Shown: positions 20,201 to 30,000 of the stretch, piece by piece
Layout: every line of letters begins with the position of its first letter
Position numbering within the stretch: position 1 is the first letter of the stretch
Origin: Corallococcus silvisoli
Lineage (GTDB): Bacteria > Myxococcota > Myxococcia > Myxococcales > Myxococcaceae
Direction: 5' to 3'
Assembly: GCF_009909145.1 (NCBI RefSeq)
Contig: NZ_JAAAPJ010000020.1
Coordinates: 62,001 to 126,000 of the forward strand
Length of the DNA stretch: 64,000 nt
The notes under the pieces: generated by a model
Database searches by the model: none
Told to the model about the DNA's origin: nothing
The model's input: only the letters and a program-made list of their open reading frames with translations
Translations under genes and position numbers: made by a program

Positions 20201-23200
20201 GGTGGCCTATGTCGTCCCGGACGCGATCCCGACGAACGTCCTCGCGAAGGAGCCCGCGCAGGAGACGCTGGATGAGGCGCATGAGCTGGGCCCGCTCCAG
20301 GGCGTCATCTCCGATCCGATCGCGCGCCTCGAGTTCAAGCTGAAGGGCCCCGGGCTGCGAGCGGACGTTGGGCTCCGGAAGTCCGTTCCGCTCCAGAGGC
20401 CGGTGCTCGACGCCGCGTTGCTCCAGGAGATCACCGACCGGCGGAGCCACAGGTCCTTCCGCGCTGGTCCCATCTCCTTCGAGCGGCTCGCCGAGCTGTT
20501 GAGCTGCCTCATGCAGGTCCAGCTCGAGGACTCGCTCCTTCCCAAGTACCGCTATGCCTCGGCGGGAGGGCTCTATCCGGTGCAGGTCTACCTGCACATC
20601 AAGGCCGGGGGAGTCACCGGACTCCAGGGCGGGACCTACTACTACCATCCGAAGCAGCACGAGCTGGTGCTGCTCACGCCAGACGCGACCCTGAGCCGAG
20701 GCCAGCACGCGCCCGGCAACCGGTCCCTCTTCGACGACGCGGCGCTCTCCGTGTTCCTGGTCGGACAGCTCAAGGCCATCCAGCCGCTCTATGGCGATCT
20801 CGCGCGGGACTTCTGCCTGCTCGAAGCGGGCTACATCGCCCAGCTGTTGATGAGCACGGCGGCGGGGGGCGCGTTGGGCCTGTGTCCGGTGGGAGGCCTG
20901 GACTTCGAGCCGTTGCGCCAGCAGCTCGAGCTGGATGAGGGGCATGTCCTCCTGCACAGCTTCCTGGCGGGAGGGGTCGGTGCAGCGGTGGCGGTGAGCC
21001 GGCCCGCGGCGCGCACGGCGGCCGCCGCGTCCCTCCCCGAGGAGCTGCGGCGCCATCTGGTCGCCCGGCTTCCGGACTACATGGTTCCCACCTCGTTCGT
21101 CCTGATGGACGCACTGCCGCTGACGTCCAACGGCAAGGTGGACCGCGACGCCCTGCGCGCACCGGCCGAGAGCGCGGAGACGCAGCTGCCCACGGCGCGT
21201 GCGCCGCGCACGGAGGTGGAGCGCTCGCTCGCCACCATCCTTCAGGAAGTGCTCCAACTGGACGAGGTGGATGTCCATCGCAACTTCTTCGACCTGGGCG
21301 GCACGTCGGTGCAGATCGTCCAGGTCCACCGGAAGCTGCGAGAGCGACTGCACGTCGACCTCCCCATCGCCCAGATGTTCCGGTACACGACCGTCAGCGC
21401 GTTGGCGGAGTACGTGTCGACGAGGAGCGCCGAGGCGCGGCCCGCCGCTCCTCCGTCACCCCCTCGGGTCGAGCCCGTCCGCGAGGAGCCGCGCGCGAAG
21501 GGCATGGCCGTGCCGAGCGCACAGCCAGACCGCGCGCTGGAGTCGGCCATCGCCATTGTCGGCATGTCCGGCCGGTTCCCCGGCGCTAGGAACCTCGCGG
21601 AGTTCTGGCGGAACCTGTGTGAGGGCGTCGAGTCGGTCTCCTTCTTCACGGAGGAGGAGCTGCGCGGCTCGGTGTTGGAGCCCTCGCACCTGGATGACCC
21701 CCGCTACGTCCCGGCCAGCGCGGTGCTCGATGACGTGGAGCACTTCGATGCCGAGCACTTCGGGCTCATGCCGAAGCAGGCCCGGCTCACGGACCCGCAG
21801 CACCGCATCTTCATGGAGTGCGTGTGGGAGGCCATCGAGGACGCGGGCTACGACCCGAAGCGGCTCAAGTCCCTGGTGGGGGTCTATGCCGGCTCCATCC
21901 TCAGCAACTACCTCTTGTTCCACCTCGGCTCGTCGGTGGGACGTGAGGGCGCTGTTCGAGACCTGCAGACGCTGATTGGAAACGACAAGGACTACCTCGC
22001 GACCCACGTCTCCTACCGGCTCGGGCTGAAGGGCCCGAGCATCAGCGTCCAGACGGCTTGCTCCTCGTCGTTGGTGGCTGTCCACCTCGCGAGTCAGGCG
22101 CTGCGCAACCGGGAGTGCGACATGGCGCTGGCGGGGGGCGTCGCCGTGCGGTTGCCGCAGAAGTCCGGCTATCTCTACGAGCAGGGCGGCATCCTCTCTC
22201 CGGATGGCCACTGCCGGGCGTTCGACGCGGACGCCCAGGGCACCCTCTTCGGGAGTGGCGCGGGCGTGGTGGTGCTCAAGCGCCTCTCCGACGCGCTGGC
22301 GGAGGGCGATTGCATCCGAGCGGTCATCCGCGGCTCCGCGGTCAACAACGACGGCTCGGTGAAGATTGGCTACACGGCTCCGAGCCAGGACGGCCAGGCC
22401 GCGGTCATCTCCTCCGCGATGACGGCTGCGGGCGTCAGCCCCTCCAGCATCGGCTACGTCGAGACCCACGGGACGGGCACGCCGCTGGGCGATCAGATCG
22501 AGTTCGCCGCGCTCCAGCAGGCCTTCGGTGCCAGCGCTGACGCGGTGGGGGTCTGCCCCATCGGCTCGGTGAAGACCAACGTGGGACATCTGGAAGTCGC
22601 GGCAGGCATCGCCGGGTTGATCAAGACCGTGCTGTCACTCCAGCACCGGCGCCTGCCGCCCAGCCTGAACTTCAAGAGCCCGCACCCGCAGCTCGACTTC
22701 GCGCGCAGCCGCTTCTTCGTGAACACGCGGCTCGCGGAGTGGCGTGCCGCTTCGACGCCGCGTCGCGCTGGGGTGAGCTCCTTCGGCATCGGCGGGACGA
22801 ACGCGCACGTGGTGCTGGAGGAGGCGCCGGAGGTGGAGCGGAGGAAGGGGAAGGAGCGGCCGAAGCACGTGCTGGCGCTGTCAGCGCGGAGCGAGAAGAC
22901 GCTGAGGGAGCTGGCGGGCCGGTACGCGAAGGCGCTGGAGGAAGAAGAGCTGGGGGACGCGTGCTTCACGGCGAACACGGGGCGAGGGCGGTTCGCGCAC
23001 CGGGTGGCGGTGGTGGGAGGGACGGCGGAGGAGCTGAGAGAGGAATTGGAGAGGTACGAGAGGGAAGGGGCGGTGGAGAGGGGGGCGGCGGGGCAGGCGA
23101 GGAAGGCGGGAGGAGAAGAGGTGGTGCTGCTCTTCACGGGGCAGGGAGTGCAGCACGAGGGGATGGGGAGGGAGCTGTACGAGACGCAGGAGACGTTCCG

Positions 23201-26200
23201 GGAGGTGATGAAGAAGTGCGACGGGGTGGTGAAGGAGGAGCTGGGGGAGTCGCTGGTGGAGGTGCTGTACGGAGGGAAGGGGAAGCAGCTGGAGAGAAGC
23301 AGCGTGTCGCAGGCGGCGCTGTTCAGCGTGGAGTACGCGCTGGCGCAGGTGTGGGCGGAGTGGGGAGTGAAGCCGGCGGCGGTGATGGGGCACAGCCTGG
23401 GTGAGTACGTGGCGGCGTGCGTGGCGGGAGTCTTCAGCGTGGAGGAGGGGCTGAAGCTGGTGATGGAGAGAGGGAGGTTGATGGAGGGGTTGGAGGGAGA
23501 AGGGAAGATGGTGGCGGTGCTGGCGAGTGAAGAGGAGGTGAGGGGGGAGGGAGGAGGAGGGTTGGTGGCGGCGGTGAATGGGCCAGAGGAGGTGGTGCTG
23601 GCGGGGAGGGTGAAGGAGGTGGAGGAGGTGGAGGGGAGGCTGAAGGCGAAGGGGAGGGAGTGCCGTGTGTTGAAGACGACGCACGCGTTCCACTCGGAGC
23701 TGATGGAGCCGATGAAGGAGGCGTTCGAGAGGGCGGCGGGGAAGGTGAGGATGGAGCGAGCGCGGTTGGAGTTGGTGTCGAACGTGAGCGGGAGGGCGGT
23801 GAAGGGAGGAGAGGAGAAGGAGGCGGGGTACTGGGCGAGGCACCTGAGGGAGCCGGTGAGGTACTGGGAGGGAGTGAAGGGGTTGTACGAGAGGGGGTAC
23901 CGGGTCTTCGTGGAGGTGGGGCCGAAGCCGACGCTGACGGGAGTGGGGAAGAGGTACCTGGGGAAGGGGGAGGCGGAGTGGGTGGGGAGCCTGAGGCCCG
24001 GGAGCAGCGATTGGGAGACGCTGCTGGGGAGCATGGCGAGGCTGTACGTGAGGGGCGTGGAGGTGGACTGGGAGGGATTGGACAAGGCACACGCGCGTCG
24101 ACGCACGCCGCTGCCCACGTATCCCTTCCAGCGTGAGCGCTACTGGGTCGAGCGCCCTCGCGAGCGCTCGCGCCCCGCGGCGTTGAGTGCGGGGGGCCTG
24201 GGGTTGCTGGGACGACGCATCGTGTCCCCCGCGCTCAAGCAGACAGTCTTCGAGTCGTCGGTAGGCACCGGAGGGATGCCATTCCTGGCCGAGCACCGGG
24301 TGCACGGCGCGACGGTGCTGCCAGCCACGGTCTACATGGAGCTGGCGCGAGCCGCGGCCGCCGACCTCCTGGGGGCTGGTGCACACGCAGTGGACGGCCT
24401 GAACCTTCACGACGCGCTCGTCCTGCGCGGTGACGGTGAGCGTCTCCTTCAGTGCGTCGTCTCGCCAAGCGGTGACGACACGCACGCCTTCCAGCTCTTC
24501 AGCGCGCAAGGTGAAGGCGCCCGAGGCTCGAAGGAGCCGCGCTGGACGTTGCATGCGTCGGGAAGTCTCTCCAGGGCTCGGCCTGATGTCGCCTCACCTG
24601 AGCCGCGCGGACTCTCGGGGTTGCTGGCGCGGTGCCCCACGGAGGTCCCAGCGGCGAAGCTCTCCTCACACTTCGAGGCACGAGGGATCCATTACGGCCC
24701 GGCCTTCAAGGGAGTCGAGCGCATCCACCTGGGTCAGGGGGAAGCGCTGGGTTGGGTCCGGCGCCCCGAGGTGTTGTCCTCGGATGCGTGGGGAGCGCCG
24801 CTGCATCCTGCGTTGCTCGATGCGTGTCTTCAGGTCTGTGGCGCCCTCTTTCTCGGAGAGGGAGTCGGCCCCATCGACGATGTGCTCGCTCTGCCCGTCG
24901 CGCTGAAGCGACTCGTCTTCTGGCGTGAACCAGGCACGGCTTGCTGGAGCCACGTCACGATGCAGTCAACGGCTGGCGCGGCTGACGGCACCGTGACCGC
25001 GGATGTCCGCATCCTCGATGAAACCGGGGCGGTGTGCGTCGAGTTGGAGGGCCTTCGCTTCCAACAGGTCAGCCGCTCCGCATTGCGGCGGATGCTCGGC
25101 ACCGGGCGGGACTGGACCTACGAGCTCGCCTGGGAGCTTCGCCCCTTGAAGGGGCTCCATGAGGGCATGGCACCGCGAGGGACCTGGGTGCTGCTCGCGG
25201 ATGGCGGTGGCCTGGGCGATGCGCTCGCGGAGTCTCTGGAGGCTCATGGGGCGCGCTGTGTGGTGGTGCGCCCGGGAAGCACCTTCGAGGCTCGCGACGG
25301 CCGGACGTTCACGCTCGACCCGGCTCGCGTCGAGGACTTCTCACGCCTGCTCCATGAGGTCTCGGCGACGGGCGGTGAGCCCTGCCGGGCGGTCCTGAAC
25401 CTGTGGGGGCTCGATGGCGGGCCGGACGCGCCGTCGACCCAGGACCTGGCCTGCATGGGGGCGCTCCATCTGGCACAGGCGCTGGGCCGGAGTGGCGGCA
25501 CGACACCAACTCGCCTGTGGATGGTGACGCGCGGCACGCAGCGCACCGGCCATGACGCGGCTCCTCCGACGTTGGCCAATGCGGCGCTCTGGGGACTCGG
25601 CCGCACGCTCGCGGTGGAGCACCCCGAGTCCTGGGGAGCGCTCATCGACCTCGATGGCGGCTCGCGCGACGAGGAGCTTCGCGCTCTGAGGGAGGAAGTC
25701 CTCCAGACGCCGGAGGGGGAGCAGGTCGCCTACCGGAACGGACGGAGGTACGTCGCCCGCCTCGCGCGCTGCGAGGTGGCACCGAACACGACGCCTTCCA
25801 TCTCACGGCTCCGGCCGGATGCGAGCTACCTCATCACGGGCGGTCTGGGTGCCATTGGCCTCCAGGTGGCCCGGTGGATGGTGGAGCGCGGTGCGCGCCA
25901 TCTGGTGTTGATGGGGCGGAAGGAGGCGAGCCCCGAGGCGGTGGCGGCGCTGCGGCTGCTTCGGGAGGTCGGGGCACGAGTCGAGTGCGTGCAGGGAGAC
26001 GTCTCGCGCTCCGAGGACGTCGCACGCGCGCTGTCCACCCTCGCGACCAACGCTCCACCGCTGCGGGGCGTGATGCATGTCGCAGGCGTGGTGGAGGACG
26101 GAACGATCCTCCACCAGGACTGGGCCCGCTTCGAGCGCGTGCTCGCACCGAAGCAACGAGGGAGCTGGAACCTCCACCAGCAGACGCGGGAACTGCCGCT

Positions 26201-27029
26201 GGACTTCTTCGTGCTGTTCTCGTCCTCCGCTTCACTGCTGGGGGCCGCGGGGCAGGGCAACTACTCCGCCGCGAACGCGTTCATGGATGCGCTCGCGCAT
26301 CACCGGAGGGCGCTGGGGCTCCGCGCGGTGAGCATCAACTGGGGCCCCTGGAGTGGCGGCGGAATGACGGCTGCGCTCGGGGTGCCGGAGGCGCGGCGCT
26401 GGTTTGAATGGATTGAACCGGAGCAGGGGCTGGCGTTGCTGGGGCGCGCGATGGATTCAGGGCGCGCGCAGGTGGCGGTGCTGCCCATCGAGTGGCCCGC
26501 GTACCTCCAGCGCTTCGGAGAGGTGAACGCGCCGAAGGTCCTGAGCGGGCTGCTCGCCGAGGCGCGCGCCGGGATGCCCAGAGCGACCGCGTCGCCGATG
26601 CGGGCGCGGTTGAAGGGGCTGTCTCGTGGCCGTCAGCAGGAGACGCTGCTGGAGCACGTCCATCAGCAGGTGGTCCAGGTGCTGGGGCTGGATCCCTCCA
26701 AGCCGATGTCAGGGGGGCTGCGGCTGTTCGACTCAGGCCTGGACTCGCTGATGGCCGTCGAGCTGAGGAACCGCCTCCAGTCGAGTCTGGGACTCGAGCG
26801 CCCCCTGGCGGCGACGCTGGTGTTCGAGCATCCCAGCATCGAGTCCCTGGTCGACCATCTGGCCCTGGAGGTCTTCGAGTTGGGCCCCCTCGTCCCTGTC
26901 GCGGAGCAGGCGCCGACGGACGACGCGGGCCCGGCGCTGGCGGAGCTGGAGCAGCGTCCCCAGGAGGAGTTGGGGTCGCTGCTCGATCAGAAGCTCGCGG
27001 CCATCGAGAAGCTGATGGGTGAGGACTAG
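17280..27029 (+). CDS. melD: Hybrid NRPS/PKS: Cy-A(Ox)-PCP then KS-AT-DH-KR-ACP (MelD/MtaD-like)
   Basis: Forms the second thiazole, then adds a malonate unit reduced to an alkene. It has 3249 residues from GTG at 17280 (GTGA overlap with the upstream stop, GAGGGGG before it). Order: TubC-type docking domain (~1-60); Cy (~75-510, DLLVADALS); Cys-type A (YTSGSTGRPKG ~680) with a flavin oxidase inserted before A10 (Ox ~1047-1233; NGKVDRDAL ~1283); PCP (GGTSVQI ~1340); KS (TACSSSL ~1590); AT (GHSLGEY ~2037, HAFH, malonyl); DH (HRVHGATVLP, complete motif, ~2338); KR (TGGLGAIG ~2850); ACP (GLDSLMAV ~3155); and a C-terminal helical tail, probably docking. The AT lies in a 1.33-kb segment identical to one in the PKS gene at 32883. 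An upstream in-frame start at 17082 would overlap the previous gene by 200 bp and is rejected. Confidence 0.9.
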   Translation: MKAAEFIVELQQKGIELWVEGDALRFRAPPGHVTEEVRTALRERKSQLVEHLSAAHRVAEVRAAVVQPPEGARFSPFPLTDIQNAYWVGRQDAFDAGGVAAHSYLELAFDALDPARLERALQRLIEHHDMLRMVVLPTGEQVVLASVPPFRVTAYDLRAASAEQVDAHLGELRAELSHQVLPADRFPLFEVRASQLPGGPVHVHVSLDLLVADALSVQLLIEQCVVLYQDPDAPLPPLKHTFREYFAAAAKRREQGAEAYQRALEYWRERLKTLPGPPELPLAADVEGRGPRRFKRRKGGLDPAAWRTFRERAAAAGVTASMALAAAYGEVLRAHGRGQRLTLNLTLFNRLPLLDDVEKIIGDFTSGILLEVDGSRPESFAMRARRLQGQLFDDLEHSVVSSVQVLREATRLGRLDTGMGMPFVFTSLLSETGRSLHMGEGVRIVEVVSQTPQVWLDHQVFELNGALYFSWDSVDALFPQGLVDALFEAYGRLLRRLVEDPSAWDAPARQPLPAEQLARREAYNATERPVAPERMETLFLRQAARRPEAPAVIAGERVLTYEALERRSARLASWLIAQGAMPERLVAIVAEKGPEQVLAALAILRAGAAYLPLDPGLPTERLHELLKDARVELVLTQAHLDASLVWPEGPRRLAVDHDGALEVADAGPLPVLGNGLAYVIYTSGSTGRPKGVMIDHRGAVNTLVDMNERFGVGPGDRVFALSSLSFDLSVYDVFGALAAGAAIVMPEPGTLRDPSHWLSVLSRGRVTIWNSVPALMEMLIEFVEGGGHRLPDSLRLVLMSGDWIPVTLPGRIRSQHAAIDVVSLGGATEASIWSILYRIGEVDRAWRSIPYGHPMVNQRFHVLDDALEPCPEWVAGQLYIGGVGVALGYYGDAERTAARFIVHPRTGERLYATGDLGRFLPDGVIEFLGREDFQVKIQGHRIELGEIEAALDTHPAVRGAVVKALGKPGGPRRLVAYVVPDAIPTNVLAKEPAQETLDEAHELGPLQGVISDPIARLEFKLKGPGLRADVGLRKSVPLQRPVLDAALLQEITDRRSHRSFRAGPISFERLAELLSCLMQVQLEDSLLPKYRYASAGGLYPVQVYLHIKAGGVTGLQGGTYYYHPKQHELVLLTPDATLSRGQHAPGNRSLFDDAALSVFLVGQLKAIQPLYGDLARDFCLLEAGYIAQLLMSTAAGGALGLCPVGGLDFEPLRQQLELDEGHVLLHSFLAGGVGAAVAVSRPAARTAAAASLPEELRRHLVARLPDYMVPTSFVLMDALPLTSNGKVDRDALRAPAESAETQLPTARAPRTEVERSLATILQEVLQLDEVDVHRNFFDLGGTSVQIVQVHRKLRERLHVDLPIAQMFRYTTVSALAEYVSTRSAEARPAAPPSPPRVEPVREEPRAKGMAVPSAQPDRALESAIAIVGMSGRFPGARNLAEFWRNLCEGVESVSFFTEEELRGSVLEPSHLDDPRYVPASAVLDDVEHFDAEHFGLMPKQARLTDPQHRIFMECVWEAIEDAGYDPKRLKSLVGVYAGSILSNYLLFHLGSSVGREGAVRDLQTLIGNDKDYLATHVSYRLGLKGPSISVQTACSSSLVAVHLASQALRNRECDMALAGGVAVRLPQKSGYLYEQGGILSPDGHCRAFDADAQGTLFGSGAGVVVLKRLSDALAEGDCIRAVIRGSAVNNDGSVKIGYTAPSQDGQAAVISSAMTAAGVSPSSIGYVETHGTGTPLGDQIEFAALQQAFGASADAVGVCPIGSVKTNVGHLEVAAGIAGLIKTVLSLQHRRLPPSLNFKSPHPQLDFARSRFFVNTRLAEWRAASTPRRAGVSSFGIGGTNAHVVLEEAPEVERRKGKERPKHVLALSARSEKTLRELAGRYAKALEEEELGDACFTANTGRGRFAHRVAVVGGTAEELREELERYEREGAVERGAAGQARKAGGEEVVLLFTGQGVQHEGMGRELYETQETFREVMKKCDGVVKEELGESLVEVLYGGKGKQLERSSVSQAALFSVEYALAQVWAEWGVKPAAVMGHSLGEYVAACVAGVFSVEEGLKLVMERGRLMEGLEGEGKMVAVLASEEEVRGEGGGGLVAAVNGPEEVVLAGRVKEVEEVEGRLKAKGRECRVLKTTHAFHSELMEPMKEAFERAAGKVRMERARLELVSNVSGRAVKGGEEKEAGYWARHLREPVRYWEGVKGLYERGYRVFVEVGPKPTLTGVGKRYLGKGEAEWVGSLRPGSSDWETLLGSMARLYVRGVEVDWEGLDKAHARRRTPLPTYPFQRERYWVERPRERSRPAALSAGGLGLLGRRIVSPALKQTVFESSVGTGGMPFLAEHRVHGATVLPATVYMELARAAAADLLGAGAHAVDGLNLHDALVLRGDGERLLQCVVSPSGDDTHAFQLFSAQGEGARGSKEPRWTLHASGSLSRARPDVASPEPRGLSGLLARCPTEVPAAKLSSHFEARGIHYGPAFKGVERIHLGQGEALGWVRRPEVLSSDAWGAPLHPALLDACLQVCGALFLGEGVGPIDDVLALPVALKRLVFWREPGTACWSHVTMQSTAGAADGTVTADVRILDETGAVCVELEGLRFQQVSRSALRRMLGTGRDWTYELAWELRPLKGLHEGMAPRGTWVLLADGGGLGDALAESLEAHGARCVVVRPGSTFEARDGRTFTLDPARVEDFSRLLHEVSATGGEPCRAVLNLWGLDGGPDAPSTQDLACMGALHLAQALGRSGGTTPTRLWMVTRGTQRTGHDAAPPTLANAALWGLGRTLAVEHPESWGALIDLDGGSRDEELRALREEVLQTPEGEQVAYRNGRRYVARLARCEVAPNTTPSISRLRPDASYLITGGLGAIGLQVARWMVERGARHLVLMGRKEASPEAVAALRLLREVGARVECVQGDVSRSEDVARALSTLATNAPPLRGVMHVAGVVEDGTILHQDWARFERVLAPKQRGSWNLHQQTRELPLDFFVLFSSSASLLGAAGQGNYSAANAFMDALAHHRRALGLRAVSINWGPWSGGGMTAALGVPEARRWFEWIEPEQGLALLGRAMDSGRAQVAVLPIEWPAYLQRFGEVNAPKVLSGLLAEARAGMPRATASPMRARLKGLSRGRQQETLLEHVHQQVVQVLGLDPSKPMSGGLRLFDSGLDSLMAVELRNRLQSSLGLERPLAATLVFEHPSIESLVDHLALEVFELGPLVPVAEQAPTDDAGPALAELEQRPQEELGSLLDQKLAAIEKLMGED
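22792..24151 (+). repeat. AT-domain cassette, copy 1 of a near-perfect 1.36-kb direct repeat
   Basis: This covers the KS-AT linker, the whole malonyl AT and the post-AT linker up to the ERYWV motif. It pairs with 34243-35602 at a constant offset of 11,451 bp without gaps. Two differences are visible near the start (22820 and 22822); from 22823 to 24151 I found none, and the translations in several frames on both strands are the same. The sense strand is extremely purine-rich (GAG, AAG, AGG, GGG, GTG, GCG, CTG codons), unlike the DNA on either side. Confidence 0.95.
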
Positions 27030-27073
27030 TCCCCGCCGTTGCCTGCCCCGCCGTTCATGAGAGAGGCACGAAG

Positions 27074-30000
27074 ATGAGCAGCCCCTTGGACCCGCACGAG
27101 AACAGTGCTCGCCTGGCTCGCGCCCTGGTCGCGCTGGAGAAGATGCAAGCCAGGCTGGAGGCGAGCGAACGCGAGAAGCGCGAGCCCATCGCCATCATCG
27201 GCATGGCGTGTCGCTTTCCGGGCGGCGCGAACCATCCGGGCGCGCTCTGGGAGCTGCTGCGCGAGGGCCGCGACGCCATCGTCGAGGTGCCACCCGACCG
27301 GTGGGCCATCGACGACTACTACGATCCGGACCCCGCGGCGGAAGGGAAGATGTACACGCGCTGGGGAGGATTCCTGAAGGGCGTCCGGCTCGACGAGCTG
27401 GATGCCCGGTTCTACGGCATCGCCCCTCGTGAAGTGGCGAGCATGGATCCCCAGCAGCGGTTGATGTTGGAGGTGACCTGGGAGGCGCTCGCCAACGCGG
27501 GGCAGGTCCAGGAGCGCATCGCGAACAGCCTCACCGGGGTGTTCGTCGGGGTGATGCTCAACGACTACGCCCAGCTCCAGGCGCAGCAGGCGGACCCGGC
27601 GCTGATGGACGCCTATCTGGCGTTTGGCAACGACTCCAGCTTCATGGCCGGTCGCATCTCCTACATCCTGGGAGCCCAGGGCCCGAGCATGGCGGTGAAC
27701 ACCGCCTGTTCCTCGTCGCTCGTGACGGTGCAGCTGGCGTGTCAGAGCCTGCGCGCTCGCGAGAGCCACATGGCCATCGCGGGCGGCGTCAGCGTCATCC
27801 TGGCCCCGGATGGGCACATCGTCTCGTCCCGGCTCCGCTCCCAGTCTCCGACCGGGCGGTGCAGGACGTTCGATGCCTCGGCCGACGGCTACGTGCGTGG
27901 TGAGGGCTGCGGTGTCGTGGTGCTCAAGCGGCTCTCCGACGCGCTCGCCGACAAGGACCCGGTGCTCGCCGTCATCCGAGGCGGCGCGGTCAATCACGAT
28001 GGTCCCAGTGGCGGACTGACCGTGCCCAGCGGGCCCGCGCAGGAGGCGGTGATCCGAAGGGCGCTCGCCAACGCGGGCGTGGAGCCGGCGCAGGTGGGCT
28101 ACGTCGAGGCCCACGGAACGGGGACCCCGCTCGGCGATCCGATAGAGGTGCGCGCGCTTCAGAAGGTGTTCGCTCCGGGGCGGGAGTCCTCACGGCCCCT
28201 GAGCCTGGGCTCCATCAAGACGAACGTCGGGCACCTGGAGGCGGCGGCCGGCATCGCGGGACTGATGAAGGTGGTGCTGATGCTCCAGCATCGCGAGCTT
28301 CCTCCCCATCTCCATCTGTCCCGGCCCACGACAGCCGTTCCCTGGAGCGAGCTGCCCATCACCATTCCCACCCGGCTGCGTCCCTGGGACACGACCTCCG
28401 GCAGGCGCATGGCGGGGGTCAGCTCCTTCGGCCTGAGCGGCATCAACGCGCACCTCATCCTCGAAGAGGCTCCGGAGCCGACGCGCCAGCGCCCAGCGGA
28501 GTCACCCGCGCGCTCCTCCCATCTGCTGACGCTGTCGGCGCGCGACGAGAAGGCGCTTCAGCAGCTCGCGCGCGACTACCGGGACTGGCTGCCTGGCGCG
28601 CCGCCACGGCTGGAGGACGTCTGCTACACGGCCAGCGCGCGACGCAGCCACTACGAGCACCGGCTGTCGGTCGTCGGGCGCACGCGCGAGCAGCTCGTGG
28701 AGCACCTGGGGGCCTTCCTCCGGGGAGAGCCGCTTCCGGCGCTCTCCTCTCGGGAGGCCTCGCCGCGCCGGCCGAAGGTGGTGTTCGTGTTCTCCGGGCA
28801 GGGCTCCCAGTGGCCCACCATGGCGCGGGAGCTGCTTCAGGTGTCCCCCGTGTTCCGCTCCACGCTGGAGGCGTGTGACCGGGCCATGCGGGCGCATGGC
28901 GTGGGGCCCCTGCTGAAGTTGCTCGAGGCGGTGGACGACGCGTCCTGGATGGAAGACATCGGCGTCATCCAGCCGATGCTGTTCGCCATCGCGGTGGCGC
29001 TCGCCGCCCAGTGGCGCGCCTGGGGCATCCATCCCGACGCGGTGGTGGGCCACAGCATGGGCGAGGTGGCCGCGGCCCATGTGGCGGGCGTGCTGAGTCT
29101 GGAGGATGCCGCGCGGGTCATCTGCCGCCGGAGCGCGCTGCTGCGGCGCATTCGCGGTCAGGGCGGAATGGCCCTGGTGGAGCTCTCCCTCGCCCAGGCG
29201 CGGGCCACGCTCGCGGGCTTCGAGGACCGGCTGTCCATCGCCGCGAGCAACGGCCCGACGACGACGGTGCTGGCCGGAGACGCCACGGCCTTGCAGGAGG
29301 TCATGGCGCGACTGCAGGCGCGCAACGTCTTCTGCCGGAGCATCAAGGTGGATGTCGCGTCCCACTCTCCGCAAGTGGAGTCGCTGCTCCCGGAGCTGCG
29401 GGAGGTGCTTGGCGCGCTCCAGCCCCGGCCCGCGAACCTGCCCGTGTACTCCACCGTCACCGGCGGCCTGACCGATGGGACGGACTGGGATGCGACCTAC
29501 TGGCTGCGCAACCTGCGCGAGCCGGTGTTGTTCTCTCCGGTCATCGAGCAGCTGCTCGCGAGCCCGCACCACGTCTTCCTGGAGCTCAGTCCGCATCCCA
29601 TCCTGACGCAGTCCATCGAGCGCATCGTCCGAGCGTCGCGCGCGGAGGGAGTCGTGCTGCCCTCGTTGCGGAGGGAGGAGGGGGAGACGGAGGTCCTGCT
29701 CCAGTCGCTCGGGGCCCTCCACACCGCGGGGCATCCCATCGACTGGCGCGCGGTGTATCCGGAGGCCGGTGAGAGCACGCTCCTGCCGGGCTATCCCTGG
29801 CAGCGCTCACGCTTCTGGCTGGAGCCGCGTCAGGCCGCTCCCCGGAGCGTGGCACGTCCTGTCGCCCCCCTCCCGGAAGCGCGGGAAGCGCATGCGGACG
29901 CGATGACGTCCGAGCACGCCGACGGCACGCCGTCCCGCTTCTACGACGACTCCGTGGAGCGGGAGCGGGTGCTCGCGCCGGACGAGGTCTACCTGACCTT

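Noticed and set aside
22493..24554. Long minus-strand open frames (over 500 codons) across the AT cassette, repeated at 34139-36875
   Set aside because: They arise from the purine-biased codons of the sense AT gene, have Pro/Ser/Leu/His-rich composition without recognisable motifs, and lie opposite well-supported PKS coding.
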